A stretch of DNA of 64,000 bases from Pseudomonadota bacterium. GTDB taxonomy: Bacteria > Desulfobacterota > Desulfovibrionia > Desulfovibrionales > Desulfovibrionaceae. The stretch covers positions 1 to 64,000 of the forward strand of contig JAEZYD010000035.1 in NCBI GenBank assembly GCA_023419375.1, given 5' to 3'. The translations under genes and the position numbers were made by a program. Under the pieces are notes generated by a model. It was not told where the DNA came from. It searched no databases and was given only the letters and a program-made list of their open reading frames with translations. This document shows positions 43,907-52,700 of this stretch, one piece after another (positions within the stretch are counted from its first letter, which is position 1; each line of letters begins with the position of its first letter).

Positions 43907-45595
43907 GTGAAAGAACGCTGCATCGTCATACCTGCCATCAAGAAAAATGCCGTCATTCCTGACCAGCTTGTTAAAAAACTGGCCGGAGTCACGCTTGTGG
44001 AACGGGCCGTCAATACCGCGCGCGGCGTCTTGCCCGGCGATGATATTGTTGTGCTGACCGACAGCCAGGAGATCGCGCTCATCTGCGAACGCGCGGGCGT
44101 GCGCCACCACTGGAACAAGGATCTGCGGTTCACCAGCCTTGATATCGTTACCGAAATGCGCGGGCTGCTGAAAGAGCTTGCGCGGGAATACGAGCACTGC
44201 ATGATTTTGCGCGCCTCCTGCCCCCTGCTCACCTGGGTGGATGTGGAAGACGCCTGGAAGCGCTTTCGCGAGGCGCAGGCCGATAGTCTGGTGACGGTCA
44301 AAAGCATGCGCCAGCGCATCTGGAATGTGCAGGGCGAAGGGCTTGAGAGCCTGCTGGACGAAGATGCCGGGCACGACAGCGAAAAAATGCTGGTGGTGGA
44401 AAGCCGCGCGCTGATCATTCTGCGGCTTGCCCTGCTGGACAAGGCCAACGGCCACACGCTGGAGCGCGGCAAGATCGTGCCGTATTTTCTCAACGACAGG
44501 GCCATTGAAATTCAGGGCTATCAGGACTGGTGGATCTGCGAGCATCTGCTGCAACGGCGGCATGTGGTCTTTGTGGTGGCGGGCTGGCCCGCCATCGGCA
44601 TGGGGCATGTGTTCCGCGCGCTGATGCTGGCGCACGAAATCACCAACCACAAGATCAGCTTTGTCTGCACGCGCGAGAGCGAGCTGGCGGTGGAAAGCAT
44701 TGCCCGCAAAGACTACAAGATCGTGCGTCAGGGCAACGAGGAGCTGGCAGACACGGTGCTGCGCATGCGGCCTGATCTTGTGGTCAACGATATCCTGAAC
44801 ACCACGGCGGCCTACATGGCGCGCCTGACCACGGCTGGCGTGCGCTGCGTCAATTTTGAGGATGAAGGCCCCGGCGCGGACTGGGCGCGGCTGGTGGTGA
44901 ATGCCCTGTACGAAGACAGGGACAGCAACGAGCGCCTGCGTTACGGGCCGGATTATTTTTGCCTGCGCGATGAATTTCTGGGTGCGGCGCGCAATCCCTT
45001 CCGTCCCGAACTCAGGACAGTGCTCATCACCTTTGGCGGTACGGATCTCAATGACTGCTCGCGCCGGGTGCTGGACATCATCGAACCCATCTGCCGGGCC
45101 TACGGCATCCGCATACGTCTTGTGGCGGGGCCGGGCTATGCCCACAAGGACGCCATGGAGGCGCATCTGGCACGGCTGGATAATCCGCTGGTGGAATTTA
45201 CCTGGGCCACCAATGTCATGAGCCGCATGATGGAAGGGGCCGATCTTGCCATCTGCTCCGCAGGACGCACGGTGTACGAGCTGGCCCACATGCGTATTCC
45301 CTCAATGGTGCTGGCGCACCACGAGCGCGAGGCGCGTCACACCTTTGCCCGCCCCCGCAACGGCTTTGCCTTTGTGGGCATTATGGACAGGGTCAGCGAT
45401 GCCAAGATTCGCAATGTTTTTCTGGCCATGCTCAAGAATCCCCGGCGCAAACGCTTTTGGGATCGCCAGAACGCCCTTAATTTTACGGCCAACAAGGGGC
45501 GCGTTGTAGCCCTTATGCAGAATATCCTGCAGGAAGGCGCAGCCGCCCCGCAGGCGGCGGAAGATGCCGCTCCCGCAGAACCCCAGCAAGCGTAA
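43907..45595 (+). CDS. Fusion of a CMP-sugar synthetase domain and a PseG-like domain
   Basis: A 562-residue two-domain protein. Residues 5-225 resemble the NeuA/KdsB cytidylyltransferase fold, but the usual P-loop Arg-Gly-Ser-Lys is replaced by IPAIKKNAVIPDQ, and later motifs (ILRASCPLLTWVDVE) remain. Residues 232-530 resemble PseG/GT28 proteins: GMGHVFRALMLAHE near 246, a nucleotide-binding LITFGGTDLNDCSRRV near 367 and SAGRTVYELAHMRIPS near 444. PseG removes UDP from a sugar nucleotide in pseudaminic acid synthesis. The start is taken as GTG at 43907, where the family reads from KERCIVIPA. It would activate or transfer the sugar made by the two preceding enzymes. Exact reaction unknown. 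The tail is Ala/Gln-rich. Confidence 0.65.
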   Translation: MKERCIVIPAIKKNAVIPDQLVKKLAGVTLVERAVNTARGVLPGDDIVVLTDSQEIALICERAGVRHHWNKDLRFTSLDIVTEMRGLLKELAREYEHCMILRASCPLLTWVDVEDAWKRFREAQADSLVTVKSMRQRIWNVQGEGLESLLDEDAGHDSEKMLVVESRALIILRLALLDKANGHTLERGKIVPYFLNDRAIEIQGYQDWWICEHLLQRRHVVFVVAGWPAIGMGHVFRALMLAHEITNHKISFVCTRESELAVESIARKDYKIVRQGNEELADTVLRMRPDLVVNDILNTTAAYMARLTTAGVRCVNFEDEGPGADWARLVVNALYEDRDSNERLRYGPDYFCLRDEFLGAARNPFRPELRTVLITFGGTDLNDCSRRVLDIIEPICRAYGIRIRLVAGPGYAHKDAMEAHLARLDNPLVEFTWATNVMSRMMEGADLAICSAGRTVYELAHMRIPSMVLAHHEREARHTFARPRNGFAFVGIMDRVSDAKIRNVFLAMLKNPRRKRFWDRQNALNFTANKGRVVALMQNILQEGAAAPQAAEDAAPAEPQQA

Positions 45596-45617
45596 CCTGC
45601 TCCACAAAGGAACACCC

Positions 45618-46304
45618 ATGCGCAAGACCGGCAAGGTTATAGCCATTGTTCAGGCCCGCCTCGGCTCCACGCGGCTCCCCATGAAATCACTGCTCTGTCT
45701 GCGTGATGTGCCCGTTATCGACTGGGTAACGCGGCGGCTGGCGCAGGCGGCAAAGCTTGACGGCATCATGGTGGCGGTGCCGGACACGCCCCTTGACCGT
45801 GTGCTCATGGAGCATCTGCAAAGGCGCGGCGTGCCCTGCGTTGCCGGTTCGGAAGACGATGTGCTGGCCCGGTTCTGCCTTGCGGCCCGCACGGCGGATG
45901 CCGGGCGCGTGGTGCGCGTGTGCGCCGATAACCCGCTCATCTGGAGCGGGGCCATTGACCGGCTCGTGGATTTTTACGATCAGGGCGGCTGGGACTACGC
46001 CTATAACCATATCCCGCGCAACAACCTCTGGCCCGATGGCCTCGGTGCGGAAATCCTTTCACGCGAACTGCTGGAAGAACTGGACGCCAAGGCCGCCCAG
46101 ACCTCGCAGCGCGAGCACTGCCTCAACTACATCTGGGACAATACCGCCAGCTTTAAAATAGGCACGTTTGATCCGGAAGAAGACTGGCTGCGTCGCCCCG
46201 AACTCAAGCTGGATATGGACAGGCCCGATGACTTCTGCCGTCTGGCGCTCAAGCCCATCCACCCCGACATGGACGCAAGGGACATTGTGCGCGTGTTTGG
46301 CTAG
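45618..46304 (+). CDS. SpsF-like cytidylyltransferase
   Basis: A 228-residue nucleotidyltransferase resembling SpsF and other CMP-sugar synthetases. The nucleotide motif VQARLGSTRLPMKSL is at 10-24, VPDTPLDRV near 53 and the metal-binding RVCADNPLIW near 96. AAGGAA lies 5 bases before the ATG. The gene follows the fusion gene after 22 bases, so the cassette carries two cytidylyltransferase-like domains; this one keeps the standard P-loop and may be the true CMP-sugar synthetase. The sugar is inferred to be the Kdo-like product of the cassette. Confidence 0.7.
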   Translation: MRKTGKVIAIVQARLGSTRLPMKSLLCLRDVPVIDWVTRRLAQAAKLDGIMVAVPDTPLDRVLMEHLQRRGVPCVAGSEDDVLARFCLAARTADAGRVVRVCADNPLIWSGAIDRLVDFYDQGGWDYAYNHIPRNNLWPDGLGAEILSRELLEELDAKAAQTSQREHCLNYIWDNTASFKIGTFDPEEDWLRRPELKLDMDRPDDFCRLALKPIHPDMDARDIVRVFG

Positions 46305-46332
46305 CAAAATCTACGACTTCTGGTTGCCAGCA

Positions 46333-46388
46333 GAATGCCCTGCCGTTTGTAAGTGAACGGCAGGGCATTCTACGCTTTTGTTTTTTTA
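46333..46388 (+). terminator. Terminator of the surface-sugar cassette
   Basis: A perfect 15-bp stem (46333-46347 with 46356-46370) is followed after a few bases by a T-run to 46388. It separates the cassette from the AT-rich gene on the other strand. Confidence 0.8.
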
Positions 46389-46394
46389 AGAATC

Positions 46395-47666
46395 TTATCC
46401 AATTTCATATATTGGCGGTTCGTCTGCTGGAGTCTCTTCTGTAAGATCTTTCCAGAAAGAAATCTTTCCATCATTTGATACTTTAACACCAAGCCCATAG
46501 TGAGCTAAAACATGAGCAGCTGCTTTTCTTCCTCCACCAGAGCTTCCTGCAGGTATTTGAAGTATGGCACCAGCAGAAAGAATTTGCCCATCATCAAGAA
46601 TAACAGTTGCACCATCAATTGAAAGTAATTCTTGTCTCAAATTCCTGGATAATTCATGAAATTTTTTTTGGTTTGTTAGGGAAGAAAGGAAAACTGACTT
46701 ATTGCTTGAAGAACCTAGGTAGTCATTACCTTGAATAATTTGGAAGTCATTTCTTATTTTTTCTTTATCTATAATCTTACTTCTAGGCATGAAGCCAATG
46801 CAAGCTCCCTTTCTCTGGAAAGATGTATCAAGCATAGTTACATACAGTGCCTTCCTTATTTTCAAACCATTTCTTGTGTTTTCTGAATGAATATGCATAG
46901 ATTTAATGTATGCGCTATGAGTAAAAAACTTCCACTTACCGCGCCTTTTTGCTAACAAGGGTTCTTTATCTTTAAAAATAAGTATTTCACCAGCGCGATT
47001 AAGGCAAATTGAATATTGAAGTTTTTTTGTCCAGTTTGCTATAGGCAAAAAAGGTAAGGGGGCAAGCATGTGTTCTTCGTCATCAGGTTCAGGAAATGGA
47101 AGGGATTCGTGCTTAATAACATGCCCTTGCGAATTGATGACGACTATTGTGTCAAAACCAGAGGTTACGACTTTAAGGTAATCCTCACTATCAATTTTAA
47201 AAAAATCTATTGATCTCTTGTTTGCTTCCGGATGAGTTGAGTCAATAATTCCTATTGAAAAAACTATCTTTTGCCCTTCGTATGTTTCACTTGCCCAAGA
47301 ATCGAATAAATCAATTATTTTATGAACAACATTACTACTAGGCCGAGAGATATAAAGTGCAATTGCTTCTTGTAATGAATATAATGCAATTGTTTTTAGT
47401 AGTTTTTCATCATAGTTATAACGAAACGTGTTTTTCCAACTCATCATTATTTTTTCTAATAGAGCAACTTCTCCAGGTGTAAACGACTGATTTCTCTGGA
47501 GCAGGAATTGAGAACGCGACTTTTTTAAAGAAACTTTAATTTTACCATCTGTTGTTTGCGAAACACAGTTATTACAAGTTAAATCGCAAGGCTCAATTTT
47601 ATGTATTCCGAATAATGGCTTAATGTATAAGAGAATTAGTTCTTCAAACTGTTCATTTGTAATCAA
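46395..47666 (-). CDS. AT-rich foreign gene with diadenylate-cyclase-like (DisA_N) C-terminal domain
   Basis: A roughly 423-residue protein coded in DNA clearly richer in A and T than all neighbours. Numbering from a GTG at 47675, residues 270-410 read like the DAC/DisA_N fold. KGACIGFMP (289-297) matches the core strand, DGA (354-356) matches the ATP-binding motif, and GGGRKAAAH (380-388) replaces the GTRHRAA motif. Then comes VSNDGKISFW. The N-terminal 270 residues have no recognised family; Cys30, Cys34 and Cys37 cluster in CDLTCNNC. The layout resembles the predicted sensor-plus-DAC proteins described in nucleotide-signalling conflict systems. AGGTGAT lies 5 bases before a TTG at 47666, so TTG is the likely start. 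It lies 31 bases after cls on the same strand. Cyclase activity uncertain because the RHR motif is altered. Confidence 0.6.
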   Translation of the reverse strand: MITNEQFEELILLYIKPLFGIHKIEPCDLTCNNCVSQTTDGKIKVSLKKSRSQFLLQRNQSFTPGEVALLEKIMMSWKNTFRYNYDEKLLKTIALYSLQEAIALYISRPSSNVVHKIIDLFDSWASETYEGQKIVFSIGIIDSTHPEANKRSIDFFKIDSEDYLKVVTSGFDTIVVINSQGHVIKHESLPFPEPDDEEHMLAPLPFLPIANWTKKLQYSICLNRAGEILIFKDKEPLLAKRRGKWKFFTHSAYIKSMHIHSENTRNGLKIRKALYVTMLDTSFQRKGACIGFMPRSKIIDKEKIRNDFQIIQGNDYLGSSSNKSVFLSSLTNQKKFHELSRNLRQELLSIDGATVILDDGQILSAGAILQIPAGSSGGGRKAAAHVLAHYGLGVKVSNDGKISFWKDLTEETPADEPPIYEIG

Positions 47667-47697
47667 TGTAATCACCTATAATATTTAAAATAAATGC

Positions 47698-49113
47698 TTA
47701 CAGATAAGGAGAAAATATCCAGCAGGCGGCATTACGCAGCTTTACGGGCAGGGACAGGGCGGCAAGGTAATCCTTGGTGATTTCGCGCCCCGTGATGATG
47801 GCCCGGTCTATGTGGGCGGTAATCTGGTCGTGCACGTCCGGATTGAACACTTCCATGTTCAGCTCAAAATTCAGGCGCAGGCTGCGGGCGTCCAGATTGG
47901 CCGAACCAATCTGTGAATAATAGCCGTCCACGGCCAGCAGTTTGGTGTGGGCAAAGGGAGGCTGCTGGTACCACACGCGCACGCCAGCCTCCAGCAGGGT
48001 GGGCAGCAGGCGGTATTGCGCCCAGTGCACGTAGAACAGATTGTTTTTTTCAGGCAGCACAACGCGCACGTCCACCCCGCGTTGCCCTGCGGAGCGCAGT
48101 GCGGAAACCAGCCCGTGCGAGGGTAGAAAGTAGGGCGTCATGATGCGCACGGAGCGGCGGGCCGCATTGATGACGGCGCAGTAAATATCGTTGAGGATAT
48201 CCGCCTCGGAGCCGGGGCCGTCCATGATGATGCGGCAGCGGCTTTCGCCGCGCGGCAGGGTGGTGGCTGGCGGCAGGGGGGTGTAATTGTTGGTGCAGAA
48301 GCCCCAGTTGAGCAAAAATGCGCGGCGCAACTGGTCCACAATGGGGCCTTCGCACTGAAAGTGCATGTCCTGCACATACTTGGTCTTGCCTGCGGCGATG
48401 TTGTCGTCCGCAATGTTCATACCGCCGGTAAAGGCCACGGTGTCGCACACCAGCATTTTGCGGTGGTTGCGCAGGTTGATGCTGAAATTGGGCGGAAACA
48501 GGCGCGGCGGCATGAACAGGGCCACGCGTACCCCGCGTTTGGCAAGCTTTTTCCACGGCTTGCGCAGCGAATAGAGCATGCCGATGCCGTCCACCAGCAG
48601 GCGGGCGTCCACGCCGCGTTCCGCAGCACGGGCCAGGGCCTCGCCAAAGGCCGTTGCAACCTGACCTGCGTTGAAAATATAGGTGCAGAGAAAAACGTGG
48701 TCCTTGGCATTGTCTATGGCCGCAAGCATGGCCGGATAGGCCTGATCGCCGTTGCGCAAGGGGGTGACGGCGTTACCTGTGCTCAGGTGCTGCTCGGTGA
48801 GCACACGCCCGATGTGTTCCATGCGGGCAATGCTGTCAGGGATGTTTTCCGGTGGAACCTTGGAAAGAGGCGGATGGGCGTAATCCGGCTCCAGAGGCTG
48901 CTGCCGCCGCATGATGCGGCTGGCCCTGCTTTCTGCCCTGCTGATGCCAAAACAGGCGTACAGAATGGGGCCTACAACAGGCAGAAACAGGGCCGTGACA
49001 GTCCAGCCAAGGGCCGCCCGGGGGTCATGTTTGGTGAGCAGGGCGTGGCAGACGGCAACCCAAGAAAGTATGTGGGCGACAATGAGGCCCAGTGTTTCAA
49101 AAAATAGCAGCAT
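47698..49113 (-). CDS. cls: Cardiolipin synthase (phospholipase D superfamily)
   Basis: A 471-residue membrane enzyme joining two phosphatidylglycerols. Two N-terminal transmembrane helices (about 3-23 and 34-56) are followed by two HKD catalytic motifs. The first is NHRKMLVCD near 218-226 with GGMNI downstream; the second is HTKLLAVDG near 390 with GSANLDARS. The length is standard for bacterial Cls. The ribosome site is weak (GGGAA). The AT-rich DAC-like gene follows closely, which may reflect insertion downstream rather than a shared function. Confidence 0.93.
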   Translation of the reverse strand: MLLFFETLGLIVAHILSWVAVCHALLTKHDPRAALGWTVTALFLPVVGPILYACFGISRAESRASRIMRRQQPLEPDYAHPPLSKVPPENIPDSIARMEHIGRVLTEQHLSTGNAVTPLRNGDQAYPAMLAAIDNAKDHVFLCTYIFNAGQVATAFGEALARAAERGVDARLLVDGIGMLYSLRKPWKKLAKRGVRVALFMPPRLFPPNFSINLRNHRKMLVCDTVAFTGGMNIADDNIAAGKTKYVQDMHFQCEGPIVDQLRRAFLLNWGFCTNNYTPLPPATTLPRGESRCRIIMDGPGSEADILNDIYCAVINAARRSVRIMTPYFLPSHGLVSALRSAGQRGVDVRVVLPEKNNLFYVHWAQYRLLPTLLEAGVRVWYQQPPFAHTKLLAVDGYYSQIGSANLDARSLRLNFELNMEVFNPDVHDQITAHIDRAIITGREITKDYLAALSLPVKLRNAACWIFSPYL

Positions 49114-49258
49114 TATTTTCCCACAGTGAGAGCGCGTCAGCAGTGGGTGCGCGCGGTTAAGGGCCGGGCGGCGAAGGGTGCCGGCGTAACGGACTGGTTA
49201 TATTGCAGCCCTTACAAACCTTTTTGCGCCGCCACAGCCAGAACTGATGGCGCGGTGC

Positions 49259-49681
49259 CTAGCGGCGTATGGCCAGCAGCGGCGTATCGGTATTGCGCAG
49301 CACGCGTTCTGTTATGGAGCCGAGCAGCATGTCTTGCAGGCCGTCGCGCCCGTCAGTGAACATGATGATAAGGTCCGCATTTTCCTCATGGGCCACGCGA
49401 ATGATGGTTTCAGCCGTGGTGCCTTCTTCTATGCGGCAGCGCACAGAGCCTGCGGGCTTTTCCATTTCCGCCAGCACAGTGTTCAGCAGGGTCTGTCCCT
49501 TGGCCTTCTGCTCCGCCAGAAGTTCGGCGTGGGCTTCGCCACCCACAATCTGGGGCAGGGGCTCAAAAATGTGCAGGAGGACAATATCGCCGCTGGCAAG
49601 TTTTTTGGCGTGACTCAGGGCAGATTTGGCTCGGCTGAGGCCGTTTTTTCCGCTCACAGGGATCAGAATGGTCTTATACAT
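49259..49681 (-). CDS. Universal stress protein (UspA family)
   Basis: A 140-residue single Usp domain, MYKTILIPVSG at the start and LLHIFEP near 37. The usual ATP-binding GxxGxGSxxxxV loop appears as DGRDGLQDMLLGSITERVL near 113-131, less conserved than in ATP-binding members. Start 49681 has AAGGG 5 bases upstream; the frame is open to 49708 without one. It lies between cls and the giant kinase-like gene, with gaps of 145 and 58 bases. ATP binding is uncertain. Confidence 0.85.
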   Translation of the reverse strand: MYKTILIPVSGKNGLSRAKSALSHAKKLASGDIVLLHIFEPLPQIVGGEAHAELLAEQKAKGQTLLNTVLAEMEKPAGSVRCRIEEGTTAETIIRVAHEENADLIIMFTDGRDGLQDMLLGSITERVLRNTDTPLLAIRR

Positions 49682-49739
49682 GGCTTCCCTTGGGTCAAAG
49701 TTTATCACAATGCTGGTTGCGCCTGATGACTGCGGTCGA

Positions 49740-52700
49740 TCAGCGGCGCGGTGTCAGGCCGATGCGGTTGCGTTCAACCGCCACGGCCAGCTCGGGCAGC
49801 AGGTCGCGCAGCGCGTTCATGTCATTGGCCTTGGCGGCTCGCTCCACACAACGGGCCATGCGGGCCAGCACACGGAAGCCAAAGGCATCGGATTCCGTGG
49901 CAATGCGGTTGGCCGCATCACCCACCACCGCGCAGCGCCGGTTTTTGAAGCCCTGTTGGGCATCGTCCATGGCGGCGTCAAGCCGTGCCACAAGCTGTGG
50001 AATGGTTTGATCCGTTTCACGCGGGGCTGTGGGCTGCACAGGAGCCTGCGGCGCAAATGCGGCAGGTTGCGGCTCCACGGTTTTCTGCTCCAGAGGGGCC
50101 GCAACAGGTGTTTGCGCTGGTGCGGTAGCGGCTTGAGGTGCATGCTGGGCGTTGTCATGCCCGTTGTGGCGCAGCGCCTCGGCGGCGCCTGCAATGAAAT
50201 TCATGATGGAATTGCCAGTTGCCTTGCCCTTGAGGTGTGCGGCGGCACGCTGGGGTTCCGCAACGCTGGCAGGAGCGGCCGTCGGTGACCCTGCGCCGGA
50301 CGTGCCAGCAAGTGTTGGAGACTTTGCCTGCACAGTGTCCTGACGGGGCATGGCCGCCAGATCCGCCATGAGATCAGGCTTGCCGTCGGGCAGAGGTTCG
50401 TTGTCCGGCCCAAGGGGGCGGTCGCCAGCGCTGCCCAGCAGTTTGAGAATGAGTCGCCCTGTTGCGGTGCGCGGCATTTCAACCTGGCGGGAACGTCTTT
50501 CATCAGCCGCATGCCCGGAATCTTGCCCAGAATTTTGCCCAGAACCTTGTGTGGACCCCTGGTTGACTGCACCGGGGGTATCATCCTGCCTGGCGGGCTT
50601 GGTCATGGGCATGGGTTCGCCCACCCATTCCCCAGGGTGCGCGAGGCTGGGGCTGGTATAGCTTTTTTCTTCTCTGGCGGGCGCAGCAACGGGGCGAGTG
50701 CCCGCGGCGGCAGACGCCTGTGCGGCTGTCTGCGGCATGCCTTGCGCCATGCCTCTCACAGGATTTTGCGCAGAACCTTGCGCAGATTGGGGCGCAGACT
50801 GCGCCACAGGGCTGGCTGTTTTGACGGGTGTGCCAATGGGCATGGGTTCGCCCACCCATTCGTCCTGAAGGCTGTAGGTATCCCATGCGCCCTTGCCGGC
50901 AGGCGCGGGAACATCAAAGGCCGCGTTGTTGACTGGGGACAGCGTGGCCTCGCCAACCCTGCCCGTCATGGCCTTGAGCGGGTCGGCGCTTTCAGCGGTG
51001 GGCAGCCCTGCGAGCTGCTCTGGTGGTTCAGGCATATCTGGATCCGAAGGCAGGGAAGCCTCGAGGAATTCTGCCGGAGTCACGGTTTCCCTGGCAGCAG
51101 GGGCAGGGCCGGGATGCTGTTCTGGTTCGGGCCATTCAAGGGTTTCAAGGGCCTCGGGCGTTTTGTCCGCCGGGGCAGACATTTGCTCCGTTGTTTCCTG
51201 AACGGGTGTGGCTGCGGGCGTATCTGTGAGGAGTTCCGCCTGTTCCACGGTTGCCGGGGCAGGGGTCGCTTGCTGCGCTGCCGCGTTCTCCTTATCGGAT
51301 TCCTGTGCGGGTTCCTGTGCAGGTTCGGGCTCCGGCTCGTTCATTTGCGGGGCAGCAGGAGCTTCTGCCGCCCAGAGCGGGCCTTCGAGGCCAGCCGAGG
51401 CCATGAATTCTGCGTCAGTGCTGCTCGCCGCCTGCGAGGCTTCCTGCTGCGGGGTGACCGCGTCAGTTTCCTGCGGCTCCGCTGCCGATGATTCCGGCAG
51501 AATCTCCGCAGGAATTTCCGGCTGCGCTTCCGGCTGATGCTCTACATCGTCCTGCATGCTCAGAGGCTCCGGCTGGGGCGCATCGGGCAAAATATCCTGC
51601 GTTTCAGGCTGCTGCGTCGCAGTCTGTTCTTCTACAGCGTCTGCTACCTTTTCGACCAGGGCAGCCCCAGCAGGGGCAACGTCTGGTGCATCAAGCGAAA
51701 GTGCTGGAGTGTCCGGCATGGCGGCCAGCGCCTGCCCGGCATCCTGCGCAGGGGCCTCGGGCGGCAAAAGATCCGTCAGTTCAATGGGCGCGTCTTCTTC
51801 TGCCTGCGGGGAATCTTCCATCATGGGCAGCAGCATGCCGGACTGGTCGGCTGTGCCAAAATTCAGCGATTGCGGGGAAGACAGCGTCAACGGCTGAGAA
51901 TCCATGGATGCGCCAGTGTCGGGCAGGGCATTCTGCAAGGAGGCGTCGTGGCCGAAGAGATCGGGCAGCTGGTTCTGCTCCTGTGCCTGTATGCCGGGTG
52001 CAGCATCGGCTGGCAGGCTCACGGATTCGGGCGAGTTCTCCTCGTGAACAGGCAGGGGAATATCCTCTGCGGGCGGCACAGAATCGCTTTCTTCTGCCTC
52101 AGGGGCAGGGGCCGACACGACTGACGCAGCCGGGCCGTGGTCTGTAAATCCTGCTTCGTCCAGCACTTCACGCAGGGTAGCGGCAAAGGCTTCCGTATCC
52201 ACAGGTTCGAGCAGGGCGTGGGTGTAGCCCGTGTCTGCCAGTTCGTCCCAGCGGGTATTGTCCTTGGTGACGGCCAGGGCCTTGAATACGGGCAGCCCGG
52301 CCTTGAGGGCTTCTGCCTCAAAGCGCCCCAGAGCGTCCGCTTCTGCGGGGCCATCGTGAGGGTCCTGAGCCACCAGCATGAGCGCGGGAGCTTCGCGGTT
52401 GCATTCCAGCGCTTCGCGCATGCTGCGGGCCTGGGTGCTGTTGCAGCCGAGGGTGGTTATCATGTGGGCCAGCGCCTGGCGGTCAACGGCGCTTTCGGCC
52501 ACCACGGTAATGGTGGGCGCGCGCTGCGGTTCCGGCGCGGCTTCTGTTCCGGTTTCGTTCTCCAGCGGCTTCAGGCGCAGGGTAAAGGCAATGGATGTTC
52601 CCTGCGGGCCGCATTCCACATTGAGGTACCCGCTGTTGGAACCGGCCAGTTCCCATGCGCGGGTGAGCGCCAGCGATGATCTGTCGCGCGGCGGAATGCC

